The notes below the pieces were generated by a model, which was not told the origin of the DNA, made no database searches, and saw only the letters and a list, made by a program, of their open reading frames with translations. From assembly GCA_028284325.1 (NCBI GenBank), contig JANQRX010000004.1:1-64000 (forward strand): a stretch of DNA of 64,000 nt, read 5' to 3'. Origin of the DNA: Bauldia sp. GTDB lineage: Bacteria > Pseudomonadota > Alphaproteobacteria > Rhizobiales > Kaistiaceae. The translations under genes were made by a program, and so were the position numbers. Shown here one piece after another: positions 38,857 through 46,590 of the stretch; position 1 is the first letter of the stretch, and the number at the start of each line of letters is the position of its first letter.

Positions 38857-40047
38857 TTAGTCGGCGGGGCCGACCTCCGAGAAGGCACCGGCCGAGGCCA
38901 TCATCTCGACGATCGATCCCGGCACGTCGCCGGCCGCGTCGAACTCGTGGGAGCCGCTGGCGCCCTCGTAGTTGATGTCCTGGCCGTCGGCGAGCAGCGC
39001 CTTGGCCTTGGCCCACTCACCCGGCAGGATCACCTCGCCGGGCGCCGACGAGACGGCGCGCACCGCTTCCGACATGCCTTCGCGGTCGGCGTTGCCCTTC
39101 TCCTCGATCGCAAGCGCCAGGATGAAGGCCGCGTCATAGGCCTGCGGCGCAAAGATCGCCGTGGGATCGAGGCCGGCCGCCGAGGCGAGATCGGTGTACA
39201 TCGCTGCGCCCGGAACCTCAGGCGTGCCCGGCTTGGTGCCGATCATGCCCTCGACCATCGACGTGTCGATACCGGTGAACAGCTCGTCGGAAATCATGCC
39301 GTCGCCGCCGACATACATCTCGAAGTCACCGCTCTCGGTGGCCTGCCGCAGGACGGTCTGACCCGAACCCTGGGCGTAGGCGAGAACGACGAGGTTGAGC
39401 GAGCCGCTGGAGGCCAGCGTTCCGAGCTCGGCCCGGTAGTCGGACTTGCCGTCCTCATGCGCGACATTAGCGGTGACGTCGCCGCCGGAAGCCGCGAACG
39501 CGGCGGCCAGCGCGTCGGCGAAGCCCTTGCCGTAGTCGTTGTTCACATAGGTGATGGCGATGTCCTCGATGCCCTTCGCCATCAGCAGACGGGCCAGCAC
39601 TTCGCCCTGATAGGCGTCGGACGGCGCGGTGCGGAACAAGAGGTCGTTATCGTCGACCGCGGTCACGGCCGGCGACGTGGCCGACGGCGAAATCATCACC
39701 GTGCCGGCGGGGACACCAACGGTGTTGGCGACGGCGATGGTGGCGCCGGAGCACATGGCGCCGACGATCGCGGTCACGCCATCGGTGTTGACCAGGCGGT
39801 CGGCGGCGTTCGACGCAGCCGTCGCATCGGCACAGGTGCTGTCGCCGACGACGAACTCAAGCTGTCCGCCGATGATGCCACCCTGTTCGTTGACTTGCGC
39901 GGCGGCCAGTTGGGCACCCTCACCGATCGGTGGCGTGAGCGCCTCGAGAGGCCCGGTGTATGCGAGCAGCAGGCCGAGCTTCACGTCCTCCGCCATGGCC
40001 GGAGAGACCAGGGCAGTCGCGGCAGCGGCCAGAAGCAGCTTCCTCAT
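38857..40047 (-). CDS. Periplasmic substrate-binding protein of a LivK-type ABC importer
   Basis: 396 aa type I periplasmic binding protein (Peripla_BP_6). Signal peptide MRKLLLAAAATALVSPAMAE, then DVKLGLLLAYTGPLEALTPP, GAQLAAAQVNEQGGI, and the disulfide pair in DSTCADATAAS / VGAMCSGATI. The ligand may be an amino acid or a related compound. It is on the opposite strand to livGFHM and convergent with it, so it has its own promoter; partnership is inferred from proximity. Confidence 0.93.
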   Translation of the reverse strand: MRKLLLAAAATALVSPAMAEDVKLGLLLAYTGPLEALTPPIGEGAQLAAAQVNEQGGIIGGQLEFVVGDSTCADATAASNAADRLVNTDGVTAIVGAMCSGATIAVANTVGVPAGTVMISPSATSPAVTAVDDNDLLFRTAPSDAYQGEVLARLLMAKGIEDIAITYVNNDYGKGFADALAAAFAASGGDVTANVAHEDGKSDYRAELGTLASSGSLNLVVLAYAQGSGQTVLRQATESGDFEMYVGGDGMISDELFTGIDTSMVEGMIGTKPGTPEVPGAAMYTDLASAAGLDPTAIFAPQAYDAAFILALAIEEKGNADREGMSEAVRAVSSAPGEVILPGEWAKAKALLADGQDINYEGASGSHEFDAAGDVPGSIVEMMASAGAFSEVGPAD

Positions 40048-40147
40048 AGAAGGATCTCCATGTCTTTTCTTGCAGCGCCATCCCTCAATAAACGGCGCAA
40101 TAGTGCCGAGAAACGACGTTTCGTGGTGGGAGTCAATGCGCAGCGTC

Positions 40148-41473
40148 CTAGCCCTCGGCCACCCGTGCCTCGATTCGCGGGTAGTAGAACGCCAGTCCGG
40201 CAGCGCGGCCGACGTAGTAGATCAGGAAGGCCAGCCACACGCCGTGATTGCCGAGGGGTGGTGAAAGCGCGAGATCGGCGGCGAGATACACCACCAGCGC
40301 GAACACCGCCGCATTGCGGAGCATGGCGCCCCGCGTCGCACCGATGAACACCCCGTCGAGGATCCACGCGGGCGCCCCCAGCAGCGGCACCACGGCGCAA
40401 TACGGCAGGAAGGCGATCGCGGCGTCGCGCGCCGCCGGATCGGCGATCAGCGCGGTCAGCACCTGCGGCCCGAACAGCCATGTCGCGACGGCAAAGACGG
40501 CGCCCGCCGCCAGCGCCTGTTCCATGGTCAGCCGAAACGCCCGCCTGAGATCAGCGACCGACTTCCGGCCGAAGGCGCGGCCCGCCTCGCCTTCCGCCAC
40601 GAAGGCGAACGCGTCGAGCACGAACGCCCACAAAGTGATGATCTGCAAGAGCACATGGTTGCCGGCGAGCGGCGCGGCGCCCTGGCGCGCCCCGGCGTTG
40701 ACGAACCACGTGAACCCGGCAAGCAGCATCCAGGTGCGCAGCATCAGGTTGACGTTGACGTCGAACAGACGCCGCAGCGCGCCCGCGTCGGCGAGCGCCC
40801 GCACCGTCAGCGAAGCCGCCTCCCAGCCGCCACCGGCCCGCACCGCCCGCAACACCAGCAGCGCGCCGACCCCGAGCGCCGCCCAGTCGGCAATCGCAGT
40901 GGCCGCCGCCACGCCCTCCGGCCCCATGCCGAGCACCAGCACGAAGACGAGGTCGAGAACGATGTTGACGCCGCTGAAGGTGAACATCACCCAGAGCGTC
41001 GCGACCATGCGCCCGGTCCCGATCAGCCAGCCGCTGATCGCGAGCGCGGTGAACGTCGCCGGTGCGCCGAGAGCGCGGATGGTGAGGTAGAGATCGGCCT
41101 TGGCGTTGACCGCCGGCTCGCCCTGCAGGATGCGCAGGCCGAGGTCCGCAATCGGTCCGCGGGCCAGGAGCACCACGAGCCCGAGCAAGGCGCCGAGCGC
41201 CGCGGCGCGCAGCAGCACAAGCTGGGTTTCGGTCCTGTCCTCCGCACCCACCGCCTGGGACACAAGCCCCGTGGTGCCCATGCGCAGGAAGTAGACGCTC
41301 ATGAAGAACACGTTGAAGAGCGCGACGCCCAGCGCCACGCCGCCCAAGTCTTCGGTCGCGCCGGTGAGACCCAGCACGAAGGTATCGACGACACCGGCGA
41401 GCGGGACCGCGCCGTTGGCGAACACCAGCGGCCAGGCACGACGGAAGATCTGGCCGCGGGTCAGCGACGACAC
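40148..41473 (-). CDS. MATE family efflux transporter (DinF-like)
   Basis: Multidrug and toxin extrusion transporter with 12 predicted helices. The GTG at 41473 gives 441 aa, the usual length, and an N terminus like DinF (SSLTRGQIFRRAWPLVFANG then VPLAGVVDTFVLG). The frame is open up to 41590 but that part overlaps another small gene. Repeated pattern GTTGLVSQAVGAEDRTETQL and GNHVLLQIITLWAFVLDAFA supports MATE. Substrate unknown. Confidence 0.9.
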   Translation of the reverse strand: MSSLTRGQIFRRAWPLVFANGAVPLAGVVDTFVLGLTGATEDLGGVALGVALFNVFFMSVYFLRMGTTGLVSQAVGAEDRTETQLVLLRAAALGALLGLVVLLARGPIADLGLRILQGEPAVNAKADLYLTIRALGAPATFTALAISGWLIGTGRMVATLWVMFTFSGVNIVLDLVFVLVLGMGPEGVAAATAIADWAALGVGALLVLRAVRAGGGWEAASLTVRALADAGALRRLFDVNVNLMLRTWMLLAGFTWFVNAGARQGAAPLAGNHVLLQIITLWAFVLDAFAFVAEGEAGRAFGRKSVADLRRAFRLTMEQALAAGAVFAVATWLFGPQVLTALIADPAARDAAIAFLPYCAVVPLLGAPAWILDGVFIGATRGAMLRNAAVFALVVYLAADLALSPPLGNHGVWLAFLIYYVGRAAGLAFYYPRIEARVAEG

Positions 41474-41502
41474 GGGTGTTGGCCGAAGCGGCGTCGAATC
41501 GA

Positions 41503-41667
41503 TCAGTACATCCCGAGCGAGCTGCGCACCATCGGTAACGCCCACGACGCCGCAACGCCGACGATCGCGCCGGATATGAGCCGCACCCACACGCGGCCCA
41601 GATGCGGCGCCAGTGCCGCCAGTGCGCCGCAGATGATGCCGTAAAAGCCTGCCGTGATCGGTTCCAT
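41503..41667 (-). CDS. Small membrane protein, 54 aa
   Basis: From the ATG at 41667: MEPITAGFYGIICGALAALA, then a second hydrophobic stretch LISGAIVGVAASWALPMV. Two short helices are predicted, with GGGAGGGGTAGC upstream. No family recognised. It ends 29 bp before the MATE start and probably shares a transcript. Confidence 0.6.
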   Translation of the reverse strand: MEPITAGFYGIICGALAALAPHLGRVWVRLISGAIVGVAASWALPMVRSSLGMY

Positions 41668-41743
41668 GCTACCCCTCCCGTCGGGCCGTTCGATCCGGTG
41701 CAGGGTAGCGCGTCTGCCGCGCGCGATCATCCGCCTGCACGTG

Positions 41744-41763
41744 CCGTTGCATTAATGCAACGG
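41744..41763. promoter_or_regulatory. 20-bp perfect palindrome between divergent genes
   Basis: CCGTTGCATTAATGCAACGG is a perfect 20-bp palindrome centred between the small membrane protein/MATE genes and the first autotransporter gene. Length and symmetry fit a dimeric regulator's binding site. There is no U-tract, so it is not a terminator. Binding factor unknown. Confidence 0.55.
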
Positions 41764-41820
41764 ATGTTCCGGAATTCCGCGATCCATATGGCGCGAGCGA
41801 CGCGCACGTGTACTGTTTGC

Positions 41821-41854
41821 GCATGCTGCTGTGATGCGCATGCTGCTGTGATGC
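41821..41854. repeat. Two perfect tandem copies of a 17-bp unit
   Basis: GCATGCTGCTGTGATGC occurs twice head-to-tail with no mismatch, 26 bp before the autotransporter start. A duplication here could change promoter or leader spacing, but only one allele is visible. Confidence 0.85.
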
Positions 41855-41879
41855 GGGGGCTTCGGGGGCGGATGACGAC

Positions 41880-43454
41880 GTGGACGTGGCAAACGGTCTG
41901 ATCATTCGACGGCGGCTGTTCAAAATGCGCTGGGGCGCCGTTTGGGCGGCCGCGATGTTTGTCGCGGTCGCGCTGTTCGGCATCGCGCCGGCGGACGCCG
42001 CGATCTGCCCATCCGCTTCAACCCACGGCCAGGCCACCGTCGCGAACGAGCCGGCGGGCACCTGCGACAACACGCTGTCGACGCCGACCGACAACGTCTC
42101 GCTGTTCGTGCAGATCTTCAGCGATGGCAGCTACCAGGGCTCGTGTGTTGGAACCAATCCGACACCGAACACGCCGTGCGCACGCGTCGTTGGATCGACG
42201 AGCATTGCCGGCGGCGCCGGTTCGTCCTTCGTGCCCCAGAGCGTGGTCGTCCCGGCCAGCGCCACCTGTACGCCGCAACTGCAGACCAACGCGCCCGGCG
42301 CGGGCCTCGGCTCGGTCGGCGTGACCATTGCCGACGGCGACGTCTGCACGCTGAGCGCCGGTGCCACCGCCAACGGCATCACCGTCAGCATCCGCGGCAC
42401 GCTCACCCGCTCAGGCAGCAGCCTCACGTTTTCCGCCGGCCTCTCGACCTCGGGACAGTTCCACGACAACGCCGCGCGCGCCTTCCTCGCCCGCCGGCTC
42501 GATCAGCTCGCCGCGGGCGGCCCTGATTCGACCGACCTGATCAACCGGCTGGAGGGCACCGACGGCAACGGCACCGGGGACGCGATCTCCTTCGCCTTCG
42601 CGCCCGATCTCAATTCCGGGGAGCTGTCCACCAGCCTGAACCGGATCAGGGCAGCCTTCGGATCGCGCGACGACGGCGCCGCGCCGACTACCGATGTCTG
42701 GCTCCAGGGCCACATCACCCGCTACGCCGACAACGTCGCCACCGGCGACCGGAACGGCACGTTCGGCATGGTGCATGCCGGCATCGATCACCGACTGGGC
42801 GCGGGCGCGCTCGTCGGCGCCATGGTCTCAATCGACGCGGCGCGCGAGACCTCCGCGTCGCTGACCAGCGACATCAGCGGTCTCGGCTGGATGGCCGGGC
42901 CCTATTTCGTCGCCCGCCTGGCGCCCAACCTCCACATCGACGGGCGGGCCGCCTGGGGCCAGTCGAAGAACGACATCACCGTGGCCGGCGATCCCGGAAC
43001 CTTCACGACCACGCGCTGGCTGGCGCGCCTCAACGCAACCGGCTCCCTGGATGCGGGCCCCTGGCGGCTGTCGCCGCAGGCGGGCGTGATCTACGTCGAG
43101 GAAGCGCAGGCCGCCTACACCACCACCGGCGGCACCAGCGTGGCCGCCCAACGCCTCAGCCTGGGCCGGGCCCATTTCGGGCCGACGCTGGGGTATCGCG
43201 TGGTGGCCGGCGACGTGACGCTGGAGCCGCAGATCGGCGTCACCGGCCTGTGGGACTTCGCGTCCGTCGGCGCGCTCACGCTTGACGGCGTGACGGCTGC
43301 GTCGAGCACGTTGCGCGCGCGGATCACCACCGCGGTGAACGTCGCCAATGCACGCGGCGCATCGCTGCGTCTGGAAGGGAGCTATGACGGCCTCGGTGCG
43401 GCCACGTTCAGCGCCTGGGCCTTGAGCGGACGCGCGAGCATCCCGCTGCACTGA
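41880..43454 (+). CDS. Autotransporter beta-barrel domain protein
   Basis: 524 aa, type V secreted. The signal region is MRWGAVWAAAMFVAVALFGI ending IAPADA; the GTG at 41880 or the ATG at 41925 may be the start. The passenger (about 45-215) is short, Ser/Thr/Gly-rich and has several Cys, then AARAFLARRLDQLAAG introduces the barrel (about 260-524) with alternating strands such as MVHAGIDHRLGAGALVGAMV. The last residues are SIPLH, not the aromatic end usual for BAM substrates. Passenger function unknown. Confidence 0.83.
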   Translation: MDVANGLIIRRRLFKMRWGAVWAAAMFVAVALFGIAPADAAICPSASTHGQATVANEPAGTCDNTLSTPTDNVSLFVQIFSDGSYQGSCVGTNPTPNTPCARVVGSTSIAGGAGSSFVPQSVVVPASATCTPQLQTNAPGAGLGSVGVTIADGDVCTLSAGATANGITVSIRGTLTRSGSSLTFSAGLSTSGQFHDNAARAFLARRLDQLAAGGPDSTDLINRLEGTDGNGTGDAISFAFAPDLNSGELSTSLNRIRAAFGSRDDGAAPTTDVWLQGHITRYADNVATGDRNGTFGMVHAGIDHRLGAGALVGAMVSIDAARETSASLTSDISGLGWMAGPYFVARLAPNLHIDGRAAWGQSKNDITVAGDPGTFTTTRWLARLNATGSLDAGPWRLSPQAGVIYVEEAQAAYTTTGGTSVAAQRLSLGRAHFGPTLGYRVVAGDVTLEPQIGVTGLWDFASVGALTLDGVTAASSTLRARITTAVNVANARGASLRLEGSYDGLGAATFSAWALSGRASIPLH

Positions 43455-43487
43455 TCGGTCCGCTTGCCCCCAACAAGGAGGCAGGAG

Positions 43488-43547
43488 ATGAGACGGATCG
43501 TCCATGTCGACATCCAGGCCATGCAGGACGACCCAGCGGCCGCATGA
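43488..43547 (+). CDS. Possible 19-aa micro-ORF
   Basis: AAGGAGG lies 6 nt before an ATG that opens 19 codons (MRRIVHVDIQAMQDDPAAA) and a TGA. The ribosome-binding site is better than that of most genes here. It overlaps the spacer before the fasciclin terminator. It may be a micro-protein or the remnant of a longer gene. Confidence 0.3.
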   Translation: MRRIVHVDIQAMQDDPAAA

Positions 43548-43550
43548 CAA

Positions 43551-43575
43551 AAGGGGCCGGCGAAACCGGCCCCTT
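43551..43575 (-). terminator. Terminator of the fasciclin gene
   Basis: AAGGGGCCGG, 5-nt loop, CCGGCCCCTT, followed on the minus strand by TTGTC. It lies 23 bp after the fasciclin stop. The stem is strong and GC-rich with a short U-run. Confidence 0.8.
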
Positions 43576-43597
43576 CGCGTCGCACGTTCGAATCGCG

Positions 43598-44080
43598 TCA
43601 GTTCGGCAGAACGACGGTGTCGATGACGTGGATGACGCCGTTGTCGGTCTCGATATCGGCGGCCACGACCATGGCTCCGTCGACCATCACGCCGTCGGTC
43701 GCATCGATATCGAGTTCGCTGCCCTCGACGGTGGCGACCATCTGCTTGGCGCCGGCGATGTCGGACGACATGATCTTGCCCGGCACGACATGGTAGGTGA
43801 GAATCGCGACCAGCTGGTCCTTGTTCTCGGGCTTGAGCAGGTTGTCGACCGTGCCCTCGGGCAGTTTGGCGAAGGCGTCGTCGGTCGGCGCGAACACCGT
43901 GAACGGGCCCTCGCCCTTCAGCGTCTCGACAAGACCGGCGGCCTGCACGGCGGCCACCAGGGTTTCGAACTGGCCGGCCTCGACAGCGGTGTCGACGATG
44001 TCGGCGGCCTGCGCCGACGCGGCGCCTAACGCGAACGGAGCTGCGATCGCGGCGGCAAACAGGGAACGACGAAAGTTCAT
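43598..44080 (-). CDS. Secreted fasciclin domain protein
   Basis: 160 aa: signal peptide ([20 protein letters not shown], cleavage near SAQAA) and one FAS1 domain. H1 motif [14 protein letters not shown] at about residues 60-73 and H2 region [11 protein letters not shown] at about 92-102; it ends [12 protein letters not shown] as usual for the family. FAS1 proteins act in adhesion; periplasmic or surface location is inferred. Monocistronic, with its own terminator. Confidence 0.93.
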   Translation of the reverse strand: MNFRRSLFAAAIAAPFALGAASAQAADIVDTAVEAGQFETLVAAVQAAGLVETLKGEGPFTVFAPTDDAFAKLPEGTVDNLLKPENKDQLVAILTYHVVPGKIMSSDIAGAKQMVATVEGSELDIDATDGVMVDGAMVVAADIETDNGVIHVIDTVVLPN

Positions 44081-44209
44081 CAGGGTCTCCTTCGGAGGAT
44101 GGGGTGAGCTTCGTCAACTCTGGTCGAGTTGATGCCGCGATTACGCCGCCGCTCCCCGAGCGGATCATCCCGGTGGATCACGTCCGCGTGAGGACGGCTC
44201 GCTGCCGGC

Positions 44210-45181
44210 CTAAACGACCGTCACGACGACCTTGCCGAGATGGCCGCCCTCGCCGAACCGCTGGATCGCCGCCGGCAGATCATTGAAGTCGTGGGGTCCG
44301 TCGATCGCCGGCTTGAGGTGGCCGGTTTCGAACATGCCGTTGATCTCGTCCATGCCGTCATTGGGCTTCAGGCCGAGGACGTGGAGACGCTGGCCGCTAT
44401 CGCTTCGCTGACTCCGCTGCCGCAGCGCGATGGCGAGGATACGCGCGATGTCGCCGCCGACGGTGACGTAGACGCCGGTCGGCGTGAGCGCCCGCCGATA
44501 GTGCCGCGCCGGGCGGTTGGTCTTGGTGTCGAGGATCAGGTCGTAGCGCTCGCCGCGGGTGGTGAAATCCTCCTTTGTGTAGTCGATCACCTGCCTGTAG
44601 CCAGAGGCCCGCATGAGGTCGGCCTTGTCGCCATGGTCGACACCGGTGAGATCGTCGCAGCCCCGTGCCCGCAGCATCTGCGCCGCCAGTGTCCCCATGC
44701 CACCGCCGGCTCCATTGACGAGGATGCGGGCACCGGCCGGCACGTTGCCGGCAAGACGCAGGCTCTGGAGCGCCAGGGTGGCAGCATGGGGAAGCGCGGC
44801 CGCGGTCGTGAAATCCATGCTTGCTGGCATCTTCGTCACGGCCGCCACCGGCGCGCACACGGCCTCCGCAAACGCACCGAAGCCGGCTTCCGACACATCG
44901 CCATAGACCCGGTCACCGACGGCAAGGCCGGTCACGTCCGTACCGACAGCATCGACGACGCCGGCCACATCGACACCGGGGATCCTGATCCTCGGCCGCC
45001 ACAGGCCGCAGAGCAGGCGGATGTAGAGCGGGCTGCCGCGCACCATGCCCCAGTCCCAGTCGTTGACACCGGCGGCGTGGACCCGCACCCGCACCTCGCC
45101 GGCGGCGGGCTCGGGCGTCGCCACCTCGTCAAAACCGAGATCGTCGGTGGTGCCGTAACGGGAGAGGATCAGCGCGCGCAT
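44210..45181 (-). CDS. NAD(P)-dependent zinc-type/quinone oxidoreductase (MDR family)
   Basis: Medium-chain dehydrogenase/reductase, 323 aa. GroES-like domain (VHAAGVNDWDWGMVRGSPLY, then IPGVDVAGVVDAVGTDV) and Rossmann domain (ILVNGAGGGMGTLAAQMLRA). Catalytic zinc ligands are absent, as in quinone-oxidoreductase members. Its start overlaps the 3' end of the fic gene by 13 bp, so the two are co-transcribed. Confidence 0.9.
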   Translation of the reverse strand: MRALILSRYGTTDDLGFDEVATPEPAAGEVRVRVHAAGVNDWDWGMVRGSPLYIRLLCGLWRPRIRIPGVDVAGVVDAVGTDVTGLAVGDRVYGDVSEAGFGAFAEAVCAPVAAVTKMPASMDFTTAAALPHAATLALQSLRLAGNVPAGARILVNGAGGGMGTLAAQMLRARGCDDLTGVDHGDKADLMRASGYRQVIDYTKEDFTTRGERYDLILDTKTNRPARHYRRALTPTGVYVTVGGDIARILAIALRQRSQRSDSGQRLHVLGLKPNDGMDEINGMFETGHLKPAIDGPHDFNDLPAAIQRFGEGGHLGKVVVTVV

Positions 45182-46323
45182 GAGGGATCCGCCAGCGTCG
45201 GAGGTTGTCGTGAAGGCGCCTCACCCGAAACCAAAGCGTAGCTGGTGCTGCGGCCACCGCCCGGCTCCTTCTCCAGGATACCGCGCGCGATCAGATCGTT
45301 GATGTCGCGCAGCGCGGTATCCGGCGAGCACTTTTCGATCTTCGCGTACTTGGACGAGGTCAGCTTTCCCCGGAATCCGTTCAGCAGACGATTGAGCATG
45401 TCGCGCTGGCGGGCGTTGAACGCGGCGTCTTTGTGCTCGTCCCAGAAGCGCGCCTTCCTGAAGACATGCGCGAGAGCGTCCTCCGCGCGATCGATGGCCC
45501 GATCGAGACAGCCGAGGAACCAGTCCAGCCACGGCGTGACGTCGAGATCGCCCTTCTGCGTCCTCTCCAGTATCGCGTAGTAGGCTTTGCGTTCCTGCCG
45601 GATTTGCGTGGACATGCTGTAGAAGCGCTGCGGGCTGCCCTCGGAGCGGGCCAGCACCATATCGGCGATCGCACGCGCAATCCGTCCATTGCCGTCATCG
45701 AACGGGTGGATGGTGACGAACCACAGATGTGCGATTCCGGCCTTGAGCACCTGATCGGCGTCGGCTTCGCCGTTGAACCAATCCAGGAAGGCAGCCATCT
45801 CTTCAGCGAGCCTTGCGGCATCGGGCGCCTGATAATGGACGCGCTCGCGACCAATCGCGCCTGAGACAACCTGCATCGGACCTTTGGCATCGTTGCGCCA
45901 GGCGCCGACCGTGATTCTGCTGATGCCGCTGTAGCCGGTGGGAAACAGGGCCGCCTGCCACCCGAACAGCCGTTCGTCGGTCAGCGGTGTGACGTAGCTA
46001 CCGGTGGCGTCGAGCATCATCTCGACGACGCCCTCAACGTCGCGGTCGGCGGGCGTCAAGGCGCCGATGTCGATCCCGAGCCGTCGCGCGATCGACGAGC
46101 GCACCTGGTTGGTATCGAGGATTTCGCCCTCGATCTCGCTGGTCTTGACCACGTCTTGCGTGAGGGTCTGGAGCACAGCCTCGTCGCGCAGGCGAAAGCC
46201 GAGCGCTTCCATGCGCCCGAGCAGCCGCCCTTGCCGATGGCGCACGGACGCGAGCTTCCTGCTCAGCGCGGTCTGGTCCCACCGGAAACGGGGCCAGTCC
46301 TCCCGCTCGTGGATATAATCCAA
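45169..46323 (-). CDS. Fic family protein (DUF4172-Fic-winged helix), predicted AMP transferase
   Basis: Predicted protein AMPylase. Start set at TTG 46323 (MDYIHEREDWPRFRWD, the DUF4172 N terminus) because AAGGAG lies 8 nt upstream; a GTG at 46332 would overlap the Shine-Dalgarno. About 384 aa: DUF4172 (1-80) containing the inhibitory motif TSEIEGE (class II, intramolecular), the Fic core with HPFDDGNGRIAR at about residue 205, and a C-terminal winged helix (KYAKIEKCSPDTALRDINDL). The palindromes at its promoter suggest autoregulation by that winged helix. Confidence 0.9.
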   Translation of the reverse strand: MDYIHEREDWPRFRWDQTALSRKLASVRHRQGRLLGRMEALGFRLRDEAVLQTLTQDVVKTSEIEGEILDTNQVRSSIARRLGIDIGALTPADRDVEGVVEMMLDATGSYVTPLTDERLFGWQAALFPTGYSGISRITVGAWRNDAKGPMQVVSGAIGRERVHYQAPDAARLAEEMAAFLDWFNGEADADQVLKAGIAHLWFVTIHPFDDGNGRIARAIADMVLARSEGSPQRFYSMSTQIRQERKAYYAILERTQKGDLDVTPWLDWFLGCLDRAIDRAEDALAHVFRKARFWDEHKDAAFNARQRDMLNRLLNGFRGKLTSSKYAKIEKCSPDTALRDINDLIARGILEKEPGGGRSTSYALVSGEAPSRQPPTLADPSCAR

Positions 46324-46346
46324 TCTCCGCACTCCTTGCGGAGATT
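46322..46346. promoter_or_regulatory. Operator 1 at the fic start
   Basis: Perfect 10-bp inverted repeat AATCTCCGCA-N5-TGCGGAGATT. It covers the proposed -10 box, transcript start, Shine-Dalgarno (AAGGAG, in the spacer on the minus strand) and start codon of fic. In mRNA it would also put the ribosome-binding site in a hairpin loop. Confidence 0.7.
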
Positions 46347-46372
46347 ATGACCCCTGTTCACCGCAAACGCAA
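46344..46372 (-). promoter_or_regulatory. Promoter of fic
   Basis: On the minus strand TTGCGT (46367-46372), spacer of exactly 17 nt, CATAAT (46344-46349). The predicted start gives a leader of only about 15 nt before the TTG start. Flanked by operator 2 upstream and overlapped by operator 1 downstream. Confidence 0.6.
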
Positions 46373-46375
46373 CCA

Positions 46376-46402
46376 TATTCTCCGCAGATCGTGCGGAGAA
46401 TA
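46376..46402. promoter_or_regulatory. Operator 2 upstream of fic
   Basis: Perfect 11-bp inverted repeat TATTCTCCGCA-N5-TGCGGAGAATA, same core as operator 1 and centred 55 bp from it. A half site ATCTCCGCA follows at 46412-46420. It abuts the proposed -35 box. Confidence 0.7.
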
Positions 46403-46455
46403 GATCACCTGATCTCCGCACGGCCCCATCCGCGAACATGATCGCGGGGGGCACT

Positions 46456-46473
46456 ACCCCCGAAATCGGGGGT
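46456..46473. promoter_or_regulatory. ACCCC-N8-GGGGT dyad upstream of the histidine kinase gene
   Basis: ACCCCCGAAATCGGGGGT, an 8-bp inverted repeat with 2-nt centre, 117 bp before the kinase ATG. The same ACCCC-N8-GGGGT spacing occurs at 49237-49254 between the regulator and autotransporter genes, with matching flanks (TACCCCC and GGGGT-W-GAC). Probable target of the LuxR-type regulator encoded nearby. Confidence 0.6.
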
Positions 46474-46590
46474 TGACGCGCCCGCACCCGTTCTGAAGCT
46501 CCCTCCCATGTCGCCAAGCTATAGAGCCCCGATTCCGGCCAGCCGCCCCTCCTCCACCGAACCGGCGCTCGCGCAGCGATCGCTGACGCC

